A stretch of DNA of 17,687 bases from Bacteroidia bacterium (GCA_014376345.1 JACMRS010000060.1:1-17687), one strand, 5' to 3'. Positions 1 through 7,601 are shown, counted from the first letter of the stretch. Made by a program: numbers and translations. Notes: a model not told the origin generated them from the letters alone.

Positions 1-1
1 A

Positions 2-2077
2 CTGTCAAAAACTTATGAAATCGGCAAATTAAAACTTGATAATCTGAAAGTAAGGGTAGTTCAAAATGGTAAAAATTTCAATTTCAATGATATAATAAAA
101 AAATTTGAACCAAAGGATACTATAAAAGATACTACTAAAGGTCCTACACATTTTAATCTGCTAAATATTGAAGTTAATAATGCTACTGTTTATTATGTTG
201 AATCGGCTATTCCGGTTAATTATTTTCTTAAGAAAATAAATATCAGCAGTCCTGGTTTACGCTGGGATCAGGATACAATAGGAATTAATTATGCTCTTTC
301 TTCTGGTCCTTCTACAGGAGATATAAAGGGATACATGAATATGAATCTCAAAAACAATGATTACAGACTTGCAACAATAGTCAGTAATTTCGACTTGCAG
401 GTAATTGAACAATACATCAAGGATTTTGCGAACTACGGCAATTTTGCTGCAAAGCTGGATGCTAATATAAAAGCATCAGGTAACTTAAAAGACGCACAAA
501 ACCTGAATGCAATGGGTGACATTGCAATTAATAAATTTCATTTTGGGAAAGATCCAACTGAAGATTATGTTTCATTCGAGAAATTAGAATTAGGAATTAT
601 TCAATTGAATCCTAAAGGTCTTGTTTACAATTTCGATTCTGTAATACTTTTAAAACCATTTTTCAAATTCGAACAATATGACTATCTGAACAATGTAGAA
701 AGAATGTTTGGTAAAAAAGGAGCTAAGGTAAAAAATGCTTCAAACCAAAATACTGTTAAAGCAAAAACAAATATTATATTTCAGTTAGCTGATTATATTC
801 AATTGCTTGCTAAAAATTTCCTGAAAAGTAATTACAAAGTAAACAGACTTGCTATTATTGATGCTGATTTTCAATACAATGATTTTTCGTTAAGAGAGAA
901 ATTTGGAATCGCAACATATCCTTTAACAATCACTGCTGACAGTGCATCTAAAAATAAAAAGTGGGTTAATCTGTATTTAAAAACAGGAATTAAACCTTAT
1001 GGTGACTTTAATCTGAAACTGACATTGAATCCTAAAAACAATGAAGATTTCTATATGACTTATAAGATGGAAAACCTTCCGGTGGCAGCTTTCAATCCAT
1101 ATCTTGTTACATTTACTTCGTTCCCTCTCGACCGCGGTAAAGTTGAATTTTATGGTAACTGGGCTGTTAACAACGGAATTATAAAAAGTGATAACCATTT
1201 AATTGTACTTGATCCAAGAGTTTCAAAACGTGTGAGAAAAAAAGATACTAAATGGATTCCTTTGCCTTTAATTATGGCCTTTGTGAAAGAAAGAGGAAAT
1301 GTTATTGATTACAGTATTCCTATTACCGGTGATATTAAAAATCCTAAATTTCATTTAAGGGATGTTATATATGACATATTGAAGAATATTTTAATTAAGC
1401 CTCCTACTACCCCATATAGATTGGAAGTTAAAAATGTTGAGAGTAAAATAGAAAACCTGCTTACTTTGAAATGGGATTTCAGGCAATCTATTCTAACAAA
1501 TTCGCAGGAAAACTTTATGGAAGAGATTTCGGATTTCCTAAAAGAAAACGAAGGAACTTCTATCAGTGTAATGCCAATAAGTTTTTCAGAAAAAGAAAAA
1601 GAACATATCGCTTACTATGAAGCTAAGAAAAAATACTTTCTGCAGACAAACAATAAAAAAGCAGCTGATTTTTGTGAGGATGATAGTATTTATGTAGATA
1701 AATTGTCTGTTAAGAATGAAGACTTCTTAAAATTTTTAAACCGTCATATTAAAGACAGCAGTTTGTTTACGGTTCAGGAAAAATGCACCAGCTATGTGGG
1801 TCAGGGTAATCTTAACAAAAGGTATGCAGAACTTCTTGAATCAAGGAAAGATATTTTCATGCAATACTTTAAAGATAACGGAAGTGACAAACAGGTTAAA
1901 ATCGGAGCTAATAAATCTGAGGTGCCTTTCAACGGTTTCTCATATTATAAAATAACTTATAAAGGTGGTGAAATTCCGAAGTCATTGAAGAAAGCTTATT
2001 CTGATCTAAATGATTTGAATGATGAATCTCCAAGAAAAAAATATTTGAAAAAACGCAATAGATTTAAAATATTCTAA
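2..2077 (+). CDS. AsmA-like DUF748 protein, 3' part (5' end outside window)
   Basis: The reading frame is open from the first bases of the window, so the gene starts upstream; 691 residues are visible. A methionine at 335 could be taken for the start, but the codons before it are in frame and read as the same kind of beta-rich protein. The stretch around 1130-1430 (GKVEFYGNW, then DPRVSKRVRKKD, then the ITGDIKNPKFHLRDVI region) is typical of DUF748/AsmA-like proteins. These are inner-membrane-anchored, periplasm-spanning proteins linked to outer-membrane lipid and protein homeostasis. The last ~200 residues (about 1440-2077) are charged and helical and match the position of the OmpA-like tail of many DUF748 proteins, though no clear OmpA motif is visible. 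The stop overlaps the next start by one base. Family assignment is by recognition of motifs; the exact function is unknown. Confidence 0.8.
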   Translation: MSKTYEIGKLKLDNLKVRVVQNGKNFNFNDIIKKFEPKDTIKDTTKGPTHFNLLNIEVNNATVYYVESAIPVNYFLKKINISSPGLRWDQDTIGINYALSSGPSTGDIKGYMNMNLKNNDYRLATIVSNFDLQVIEQYIKDFANYGNFAAKLDANIKASGNLKDAQNLNAMGDIAINKFHFGKDPTEDYVSFEKLELGIIQLNPKGLVYNFDSVILLKPFFKFEQYDYLNNVERMFGKKGAKVKNASNQNTVKAKTNIIFQLADYIQLLAKNFLKSNYKVNRLAIIDADFQYNDFSLREKFGIATYPLTITADSASKNKKWVNLYLKTGIKPYGDFNLKLTLNPKNNEDFYMTYKMENLPVAAFNPYLVTFTSFPLDRGKVEFYGNWAVNNGIIKSDNHLIVLDPRVSKRVRKKDTKWIPLPLIMAFVKERGNVIDYSIPITGDIKNPKFHLRDVIYDILKNILIKPPTTPYRLEVKNVESKIENLLTLKWDFRQSILTNSQENFMEEISDFLKENEGTSISVMPISFSEKEKEHIAYYEAKKKYFLQTNNKKAADFCEDDSIYVDKLSVKNEDFLKFLNRHIKDSSLFTVQEKCTSYVGQGNLNKRYAELLESRKDIFMQYFKDNGSDKQVKIGANKSEVPFNGFSYYKITYKGGEIPKSLKKAYSDLNDLNDESPRKKYLKKRNRFKIF

Positions 2078-3342
2078 TGAAACATATTATCGTAATTGGT
2101 GCAGGTTTTGGTGGACTTAAATTTGCCAGAAAACTTAATAATACTAAAGAATATACTATTACATTAATTGACAGGAATAACTTTCACCAGTTCCAGCCTC
2201 TGTTTTATCAGGTAGCAACAGCAGGACTTGATGCCAGTAACATTTCTTTTCCTCTGAGAAATATTTTCAGAGCAAGTAAAAATGTCAGAATCAGAGTGGA
2301 GGAAGTAACCGCAATTTCAACAATCGATAAAACAATCACCACTCCTACCGATACTTTGAGTTACGATTATCTGGTGTTGGCAACTGGTGCCACAACAAAC
2401 TTCTTTAATAACGAAACCATAAAGGCTCATTCGTTTCCAATGAAGTCTACTGCACAGGCATTGCAACTTAGAAATCAGATTATTGGCAATCTTGAAGAAG
2501 CATCTAGGAAAACAAATGTTGAAGACATTAAAAAATTACTGACTATTGTAATTGTTGGTGGCGGTCCTACCGGAGTTGAACTCAGTGGTGCACTTTCAGA
2601 AATGCGCAGAGATACATTACCAAAAGAATATCCTGAAATTAATTTTTCTAACATGGTAATTTATTTGTTAGAAGGCTCACCAAAATTACTTGGCAATATG
2701 AGTCAGGCTTCATCTGAAAGCGCTTTGGGATATCTTAATAAAATGGGTGTGGTGGTAAAAACTTCCACTGTAGTAAAAGATTATATAGAAGGCAATGTGA
2801 TACTTCAGGATGGCAGCAATATTGGTTCTCATTTGGTAATTTGGGCTGCAGGAGTAAAAGGCACAATGCCCGAAGGATTGATTAACGCAAGCATTTCGAA
2901 ATCAAATTTATTGAAAGTAGATGAGTTTAATAAAGTTATTGGTTACGAAGAAGTTTATGCAATTGGCGACATTGCATCAATGGAATCTAAAAAGTATCCA
3001 AGAGGATTTCCGCAGTTAGCGAATGTGGCAATAGATCAGGCAAAAAATCTGGCAGATAATTTCATGAATCAGATTAAAGGAAAGAAAGCAGAGCCTTTTG
3101 AATATTTCAATAAAGGCAGTATGGCTACTATTGGAAGAAACAAAGCTGTTGTAGATTTAGCAAAACCAAAATTGAGTTTTCAGGGTTTCTTCGCATGGTT
3201 TATCTGGATGACCTTACACCTTTTCTTACTGATAGGTTTCAAAAATAAAATCATAGTATTTATCAATTGGATTTATAAATACATTACTCACAACCAGTCT
3301 TTGTCGTTATGGTATTCAACTTTGGCTAGAAGGAAGGATTAG
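2077..3342 (+). CDS. ndh: Type II NADH dehydrogenase (NDH-2), FAD-dependent
   Basis: This 421-residue protein is predicted to oxidise NADH and reduce quinone at the inner face of the cytoplasmic membrane without pumping protons. Two Rossmann motifs are present: GAGFGG at residues 8-13 for FAD and GGGPTG at 161-166 for NADH. Between them is FQPLFYQVATAGLD, a hallmark of NDH-2 near the quinone site. IGDIAS at about 296-301 contacts the FAD, and PQLANVAIDQAKNLA follows as the second conserved quinone-site segment. The C-terminal ~50 residues (FAWFIWMTLHLFLLIGF and onward) are hydrophobic and amphipathic, as expected for membrane attachment. Its ATG shares one base with the stop of the AsmA-like gene, which suggests translational coupling, although the two functions are not obviously related. 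Length fits the family. Confidence 0.93.
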   Translation: MKHIIVIGAGFGGLKFARKLNNTKEYTITLIDRNNFHQFQPLFYQVATAGLDASNISFPLRNIFRASKNVRIRVEEVTAISTIDKTITTPTDTLSYDYLVLATGATTNFFNNETIKAHSFPMKSTAQALQLRNQIIGNLEEASRKTNVEDIKKLLTIVIVGGGPTGVELSGALSEMRRDTLPKEYPEINFSNMVIYLLEGSPKLLGNMSQASSESALGYLNKMGVVVKTSTVVKDYIEGNVILQDGSNIGSHLVIWAAGVKGTMPEGLINASISKSNLLKVDEFNKVIGYEEVYAIGDIASMESKKYPRGFPQLANVAIDQAKNLADNFMNQIKGKKAEPFEYFNKGSMATIGRNKAVVDLAKPKLSFQGFFAWFIWMTLHLFLLIGFKNKIIVFINWIYKYITHNQSLSLWYSTLARRKD

Positions 3343-3348
3343 TGGAAT

Positions 3349-3370
3349 ACATCAGGTTAAAACCTGATGT
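3349..3370. terminator. Perfect hairpin after ndh, possible terminator
   Basis: A 10-bp perfect inverted repeat (ACATCAGGTT / AACCTGATGT) with two bases between the arms begins 7 bp after the ndh stop. No T-tract follows it, so intrinsic termination is uncertain; it could instead be an mRNA 3' stabilising structure or a dispersed palindrome. Confidence 0.4.
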
Positions 3371-3409
3371 AAGTGATATGGATATGGGTTCTCAAGAGCT
3401 AAGTTCCAC

Positions 3410-3451
3410 CTAAAATCACAAAACTAAAATCACAATTCTAAAATCCGTGCT
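3410..3451. repeat. 14-bp tandem repeat upstream of prfC
   Basis: Three consecutive 14-bp units begin with CTAAAATC at 3410, 3424 and 3438. The first two share 12 identical bases (CTAAAATCACAA); the third keeps only the first eight. It ends 24 bp before the prfC start, so it lies where promoter elements would sit. TAACTTCG at 3459-3466 is a one-mismatch version of the Bacteroidota -7 box and could be the prfC promoter. Confidence 0.5.
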
Positions 3452-3475
3452 ATTATATTAACTTCGCGGTCAGAA

Positions 3476-5059
3476 ATGAGTATAGTATCCGAAATAAGGA
3501 AACGTAAGACCTTCGCCATTATCAGTCACCCTGATGCAGGCAAAACCACACTTACTGAAAAACTTTTGCTTTTTGGTGGTGCAATACAAACAGCAGGCGC
3601 GGTTAAATCCAACAAAATCAAGAAAACAGCTACTTCAGATTTCATGGAAATAGAAAAACAAAGGGGTATTTCCGTTGCCACATCAGTAATGACCTTTGAA
3701 TATGGGGGTAAACTGGTGAATATTCTCGATACTCCCGGTCACAAAGATTTTGCTGAAGACACTTACCGAACTCTGACAGCAGTGGACAGTGTTATTCTTG
3801 TAATAGACTGTGTTAAAGGTGTTGAAGAGCAGACTGAAAAACTGATGTCTGTCTGCAGAATGCGCAAAACTCCTGTTATTGTATTTATTAATAAAGTTGA
3901 CCGTGATGGCCGGGATCCGTTTGAGTTACTTGACGAACTTGAAGAAAAACTCAATATTAAAGTAAGACCATTAAGTTGGCCAATCAACAGCGGACGTGAT
4001 TTTAAAGGTGTCTATAAAATTTATGACAAAAGCCTCAATTTATTTGAAGCCAATAAAACAAAAATCTCTAAAGATATTGTCAGTATTGATGATCTCAACG
4101 ATCCATTGCTTGATGAGCTTCTTGGAAAAGATGCCCTAAAACTTCGAGAAGACATTGAGTTAATAGAAGGTGTTTACGATCCTTTTGATGTACAGAGATA
4201 CCTTGATGGAGATCTTGCGCCGGTTTTCTTTGGCTCGGCTTTGAATACTTTTGGGGTTAAAGAATTGCTTGAAAAGTTTCTTGAAATTGCACCTTATCCC
4301 CTTCCCCGCAATTCATCTACACGAGAAGTAAAACCGGAGGAAGCAAAGTTCAGTGGCTTTGTATTTAAAATTCACGCCAACCTCGATCCAAAGCATAGGG
4401 ACAGAATTGCATTTCTGAGAGTGTGTTCGGGTCAGTTTGAAAGAAATAAATTCTTTCACCATGTCAGACTTAATAAAGATTTTAAATTCAGCAACCCTGT
4501 AACATTTATGGCTGATGACAAAAACATTGTTGATGAGGCTTATGCAGGTGATGTTGTTGGTTTGTATGATACAGGAAATTTCAAGATCGGTGATACCTTA
4601 ACTCAAGGTGAAGACATGATATTTAAAGGCATTCCGAGTTTTTCTCCGGAAATTTTTAAAGAGCTTATCAACCTCGATCCGATGAAAAGCAAACAGCTTG
4701 AAAAAGGGATTGAACAGTTGACTGATGAAGGAGTGGCACAGCTTTTCAGGCAGGAACCGGGAAACAGAAAATTTATCGGAACTGTTGGTGAGCTTCAATT
4801 TGAAGTAATACAATACAGACTTGAACATGAGTACAATGCCAAATGTAGGTTTGAAGCAAGAGCGTTTCACAAAGCGTGCTGGATGACCGGGGATAAGGAA
4901 GCAATTGATGAATTCAGTCGTTATAAGCAAAAGAATATTGTTAAAGATAAAGATGATAACTGGGTTTTTCTTGCGGAAACATCCTGGATTTTGAATACAG
5001 CAAAGGAACAGAATCCAAAAATTACATTTCATGATACTTCTGAATTTAAAGTAATTTAA
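3476..5059 (+). CDS. prfC: Peptide chain release factor 3
   Basis: RF3 is a cytoplasmic GTPase that recycles RF1 and RF2 from the ribosome after stop-codon peptide release. All translational-GTPase signatures are present: P-loop SHPDAGKTT at residues 17-25, switch I with RGISV at 63-67, switch II DTPGH at 85-89, and NKVD at 139-142. SHPDAGKTTLTEK with FGGAIQTAGAVK is specific to RF3 rather than EF-G. The GTPase domain is followed by the beta-barrel domain and the RF3 C-terminal domain (FRQEPGNRKFIGTVGELQFEV in the DNA around 4740-4810). The length of 527 aa is nearly that of the E. coli protein. The ATG at 3476 lies 16 residues before the P-loop, as is usual for RF3, and no strong Shine-Dalgarno precedes it. 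Confidence 0.97.
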   Translation: MSIVSEIRKRKTFAIISHPDAGKTTLTEKLLLFGGAIQTAGAVKSNKIKKTATSDFMEIEKQRGISVATSVMTFEYGGKLVNILDTPGHKDFAEDTYRTLTAVDSVILVIDCVKGVEEQTEKLMSVCRMRKTPVIVFINKVDRDGRDPFELLDELEEKLNIKVRPLSWPINSGRDFKGVYKIYDKSLNLFEANKTKISKDIVSIDDLNDPLLDELLGKDALKLREDIELIEGVYDPFDVQRYLDGDLAPVFFGSALNTFGVKELLEKFLEIAPYPLPRNSSTREVKPEEAKFSGFVFKIHANLDPKHRDRIAFLRVCSGQFERNKFFHHVRLNKDFKFSNPVTFMADDKNIVDEAYAGDVVGLYDTGNFKIGDTLTQGEDMIFKGIPSFSPEIFKELINLDPMKSKQLEKGIEQLTDEGVAQLFRQEPGNRKFIGTVGELQFEVIQYRLEHEYNAKCRFEARAFHKACWMTGDKEAIDEFSRYKQKNIVKDKDDNWVFLAETSWILNTAKEQNPKITFHDTSEFKVI

Positions 5060-5075
5060 AGCAAAGAATTTTAGT

Positions 5076-5083
5076 TATTTTTG
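5076..5083 (+). promoter_or_regulatory. Bacteroidota -7 box (TATTTTTG) for the secreted protein gene
   Basis: The sequence fits the TAnnTTTG consensus of the Bacteroidota primary sigma factor and lies in the 32-bp gap after prfC. Only 8 bases separate it from the ATG at 5092, so transcription would begin at or just before the start codon, giving a leaderless or nearly leaderless mRNA. No clear -33 TTTG element is visible. Confidence 0.5.
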
Positions 5084-5091
5084 TATTGAAA

Positions 5092-6024
5092 ATGTCAGTC
5101 ATTACCAAATCCGGATTATTTAGTGCTTGTGTATTCGTGCACACTGCAGCGTTTTCTCAAAAGATTGAGCCGACTATTTCATTCTACCCATCTTTTAAAG
5201 CAGGTGAAACTGTAGTTTATCAGCTTGCTGAAAAACGCTTTCAGCAAAATCCTCAGGGACATTTTATTTCTCTTCAGGAAGATACCAGCTATTACGTTTT
5301 TAAAGTTACAGAAGTAAAAGACAGTTTTACACTTGTTGATTTTAATTATGCTGAAAGCTATGCCGACAATCAGATTGTTAAGAATGAATTTACTACACAC
5401 AATCCTTTAAAGACTGAAACGTATAAATTGCTTCTTGATTCGAAAGGTAACCTGATAGAACTAACAAACTGGGAAAGATTCAGAACCATTCTCACTTTTA
5501 ATCTGATACAATCGTATAAGGCTCACGAAATTGATTCGATGACGCTTAAATATTATTATTTGTATTACGAAAATCAGCAGAATGTAGAAGATGCTGTAAT
5601 AAAACCTGTTTCTGATTTTCTTTATATTCTTGGTAAAGAATATGTACCAAATCAGGATTACACTATTGCAAAAGAAATTGTAAATCCTTTTGGAGGTGAA
5701 AATTTACAGAAATCATGTAAATTAAATGTTACTCAATTAGAAAATCTGAAGAATTCAGTTTTCATAAGCGGAATGCTTGTAACGGATTACGACGATAATA
5801 TTGCGATGCAGGAAGATTATTATTTGTTCAGAAATTCAGAACGTGAGCCTTCTGAAGAGTCGCCATACATCTACATCCGTGACGACTTCGAATATCAGTA
5901 CAACACAGCGCAAAAGCGCATTATGTCGTACAAGACAACACACAATGTTTACCTCAACAACAATAAGCAAGGCTTAGAAAAAAGCTGGAATCTGTTTGAT
6001 GTGAGTGCCCCAAAGAAAAATTAA
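5092..6024 (+). CDS. Secreted protein of unknown function
   Basis: This 310-residue protein is not recognised. It begins with a signal peptide (MSVITKSGLFSACVFVHTAAFSQ), with likely cleavage near AFS-Q, so it should be periplasmic or surface exposed. The rest alternates polar and aromatic residues (YYVFKVTEVKDSFTLVDF and similar) in a pattern suggesting beta-strands, with no further membrane helix and no catalytic motif I can name. A TTG six bases upstream (5086) is in frame, but the ATG at 5092 is preferred because the TTG lies against the -7 promoter box and the signal peptide reads well from the ATG. It follows prfC by 32 bp but probably has its own promoter. No Por/T9SS C-terminal sorting domain is seen. 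Confidence 0.8.
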   Translation: MSVITKSGLFSACVFVHTAAFSQKIEPTISFYPSFKAGETVVYQLAEKRFQQNPQGHFISLQEDTSYYVFKVTEVKDSFTLVDFNYAESYADNQIVKNEFTTHNPLKTETYKLLLDSKGNLIELTNWERFRTILTFNLIQSYKAHEIDSMTLKYYYLYYENQQNVEDAVIKPVSDFLYILGKEYVPNQDYTIAKEIVNPFGGENLQKSCKLNVTQLENLKNSVFISGMLVTDYDDNIAMQEDYYLFRNSEREPSEESPYIYIRDDFEYQYNTAQKRIMSYKTTHNVYLNNNKQGLEKSWNLFDVSAPKKN

Positions 6025-6160
6025 TTTTCAGTTAATTACGAATTACAGAATCAATTTCGAATTACGGAATTACGAATTACAAATTTTTATTCCAGTGTTC
6101 AAAATGCAAACCCCTTGTAATAATTTTTGAATGTTATTTATTGACGGTATTTTGACTGCC

Positions 6161-6173
6161 GCTCTTACAGAGC
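6161..6173. repeat. Hairpin repeat GCTCTTACAGAGC, copy 1
   Basis: A 5-bp stem (GCTCT/AGAGC) with loop TAC. An identical 13-bp copy lies 69 bp downstream at 6230-6242. The neighbouring text TATTGACGG...GACTGCC resembles dispersed intergenic hairpin repeats I associate with Bacteroidota genomes; that link is from memory and unverified. Confidence 0.6.
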
Positions 6174-6229
6174 TTATAGAGTAGTAGGTTTGTCTTTATG
6201 AAGGATTGCATATCCCATTGAGAAATTGG

Positions 6230-6242
6230 GCTCTTACAGAGC
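6230..6242. repeat. Hairpin repeat GCTCTTACAGAGC, copy 2
   Basis: Identical to the copy at 6161-6173, in the same orientation, with different flanks (TGG before and AAT after). Two copies are too few for a CRISPR array, and the 56 bp between them show no further repeat. Confidence 0.6.
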
Positions 6243-6267
6243 AATGATTGAATTTGTGGAGATACTT

Positions 6268-6285
6268 AATTACGCTCAAAATGAC
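6268..6285. repeat. 18-bp direct repeat, copy 1
   Basis: AATTACGCTCAAAATGAC is repeated exactly at 6463-6480. Ten bases before this copy is GGAGAT (6258-6263), and GGAGAT also precedes the second copy (6395-6400). The pair therefore looks like a short and a long version of one GGAGAT...AATGAC repeat unit. Confidence 0.65.
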
Positions 6286-6394
6286 CAAAAGGACTTGAGT
6301 AAAAAATCTCATACGGTATTATCCATTCCTTCAATTATCAGAAATGTATTGATTGAAAGCGATTAAAGTTGTAGCAACCATTGCGTTGATGGTC

Positions 6395-6480
6395 GGAGAT
6401 TCTTCACTTCCTCGGTTGAGCCGAGGCAAGTCATTTCATTATTGCGGAATACCACAATATGAAATTACGCTCAAAATGAC
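6395..6480. repeat. Long palindromic repeat unit (GGAGAT...AATGAC)
   Basis: This copy of the repeat contains two extra structures. CCTCGG (6410-6415) pairs with CCGAGG (6421-6426), extendable by ACTT/AAGT with one bulge. ATTTCATTATTG (6433-6444) pairs with CAATATGAAAT (6455-6465) with one bulge. GTCATTT (6430-6436) is also the reverse complement of AAATGAC (6474-6480). Such nested palindromes are typical of REP-like dispersed elements. Confidence 0.6.
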
Positions 6481-6544
6481 GCGTTTGGAATTGATTGATT
6501 TAGTTTACTAATTCAAAATTTCGTAATTCGAAATTGAGGTATTG

Positions 6545-6572
6545 CCGGGTATGATTTGCAATCATACCCCGG
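6545..6572. repeat. Strong hairpin just outside the inverted-repeat element
   Basis: CCGGGTATGATT (6545-6556) pairs with AATCATACCCCGG (6560-6572) around the loop TGC, with a single bulged C. It is more GC-rich than its surroundings. It starts 8 bp outside the 21-bp inverted repeat and has no T-tract, so a REP-type palindrome is more likely than a terminator. Confidence 0.55.
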
Positions 6573-6776
6573 TTCGTAAATCAATATCATCAATGTGATT
6601 TTAAATCTACAAGTATTACATATCCTGATCATGATCGCAGGTAGCGCTTAGGCGCTTGCAAATAATAAAATTCTTGAATTAAATAAATAAAACATGGTCA
6701 TTTCATTTTGAAAAATTTGGGTGCTTATGAAATAATTAGATATCAATATTTAATTTACGATTAAAATATAAAACAA

Positions 6777-6810
6777 AAAAAACACCTTGCAATTAAGCAA
6801 GGTGTTTTTT
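6777..6810. terminator. Bidirectional intrinsic terminator after the H1-like gene
   Basis: The GC-richer core CACCTTGC (6783-6790) pairs with GCAAGGTG (6797-6804) around AATTAA. The stem is flanked by an A-run (6775-6782) and a T-run (6805-6810), so it can act on either strand. On the minus strand it ends transcription 18 bp after the stop of the H1-like gene. Confidence 0.88.
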
Positions 6811-6827
6811 GATAATTAAGCGTTAGC

Positions 6828-7208
6828 TTATTTTTTACCTTTAGTCATGCCTTTTTTCATGCTGCTTTTAGCAGCTGGTTTAGCAGATTTGGTGATTTTT
6901 TTAGCTGCTGGTTTAGCAGATTTTTTTGGAGCTGCTGCTTTTTTTGCTGGAGCTGCTTTTTTTGCTGGAGCTGCTTTTTTAGCCGGAGCTGCTTTCTTAG
7001 CTGCTGCTTTTTTAGCTGGAGCTGCTTTTTTAGCAGTTACTTTTTTAGCTGGAGCTGCTTTTTTAGCAGTTGCTTTTTTAGCTGGAGCTGCTTTCTTAGC
7101 TGCTACTTTTTTAGCTGGAGCTGCTTTCTTTGCTGCTGCTTTTTTAGGAGCTGCTGCTTTCTTTGCTGGTGCAGCTTTTTTAGCTGCTGGTTTTGTTGAC
7201 TTTGCCAT
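6828..7208 (-). CDS. Histone H1-like lysine/alanine-rich protein
   Basis: The 126-residue product has 45 lysines, 50 alanines and 13 prolines, and no Asp, Glu, Arg, Cys, Trp, Tyr or Phe. It resembles the C-terminal tail of histone H1 and the bacterial H1-like or AlgP-type tails, which bind DNA or RNA electrostatically and are disordered. Residues 24-78 are five tandem 11-residue units of the form xxAKKAAPAKK, where xx runs AA, VA, AT, VT, AA; then come shorter APAKKA units. The tail ends in SMKKGMTKGKK. No folded domain is present. It starts at an ATG (7206-7208) and is followed by a strong terminator, which supports a real monocistronic gene. The opposite-strand frame is an artefact of the repeats. 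A nucleoid role is inferred from composition only. Confidence 0.82.
   Translation of the reverse strand: MAKSTKPAAKKAAPAKKAAAPKKAAAKKAAPAKKVAAKKAAPAKKATAKKAAPAKKVTAKKAAPAKKAAAKKAAPAKKAAPAKKAAPAKKAAAPKKSAKPAAKKITKSAKPAAKSSMKKGMTKGKK
6975..7139 (-). repeat. Five tandem 33-bp repeats inside the H1-like gene
   Basis: Each 33-bp unit encodes eleven residues ending in AKKAAPAKK. The nucleotide copies differ at a few codons (GCA/ACT, GTA/GCA), mainly in the first two positions. This is the kind of array that expands or shrinks by slippage or recombination. Confidence 0.75.
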
Positions 7209-7601
7209 AATTTAATTGATTTTAGATTTTTTTTGTTATATGCTTATTTGTTTGAAGCCTGATTTGATGGCAGGAAAAACCTGCGATTATTTTTACGTGA
7301 TAAAATTTGTAGCACTTTAAATTTATCTGCACATATATTATATAATACATATATGATATACGTAATATAATTTTTTAAGTGAAGCGCAACATTTTGAATG
7401 TTGGTTCTTCTGTTTGAAGTGCTGTACATTTTGTTTGCGATATTTAAATTTGTTTGCAACATTTTTTCATTACTCACATTGCAAATATTGAATTAAACAA
7501 TTGAATTGCATTATCATGTATAGCGAATGAGGTTTGTGTAAAATGTGAATTGCAATTATGCATGTATCTGAACTACTGATAAACATTGAATAATTTAATA
7601 C
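7209..7601. other. AT-rich spacer between the H1-like and rhomboid genes
   Basis: No convincing gene is present; a 77-codon minus-strand frame here has no protein-like character. Two small perfect hairpins are visible: GCAGG/CCTGC with an AAAAA loop at 7270-7284, and CAACATT/AATGTTG with loop TTG at 7387-7403. Both would lie in or near the leader of the H1-like mRNA. No TAnnTTTG box could be found on the minus strand. Confidence 0.5.

Larger units (their letters stand above)
6051..6537. mobile_element. Possible MITE-like element bounded by 21-bp inverted repeats
   Basis: The 21 bp at 6051-6071 and 6517-6537 are reverse complements with one mismatch (core CAATTTCGAATTACG). They enclose 445 bp without a coding frame but with two identical hairpins, an 18-bp direct repeat and nested palindromes. 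Non-coding length under 500 bp plus terminal inverted repeats fits a MITE. The arms are made of the same AATTAC/GAATT units that fill the left flank, so they might instead be low-complexity repeats that happen to be inverted. No clear target-site duplication was found. Confidence 0.4.
6025..6774. other. Gene-free, palindrome-rich intergenic island
   Basis: No coding frame of note occurs in this 750-bp stretch. It begins with a run of AATTAC-type units (6032-6080), contains several hairpins and direct repeats listed separately, and ends in plain AT-rich sequence before the terminator at 6777. The short frame at 6131 (17 codons) lies across a hairpin and is not credible as a gene. GATCATGATC and a small AGCGC/GCGCT hairpin occur near 6625-6655. 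Confidence 0.7.

Noticed and set aside
6161..6242. Possible CRISPR array
   Set aside because: Only two 13-bp copies, no regular spacers and no cas genes nearby.
6847..7215. Plus-strand 122-codon frame rich in Ala, Leu and Phe opposite the H1-like gene
   Set aside because: It is the mirror of the lysine/alanine repeat; the minus-strand frame has the proper start, composition and terminator.
7244..7477. Minus-strand 77-codon frame upstream of the H1-like gene
   Set aside because: AT-driven composition, no motif, no ribosome site, and it covers hairpins in the likely leader region.
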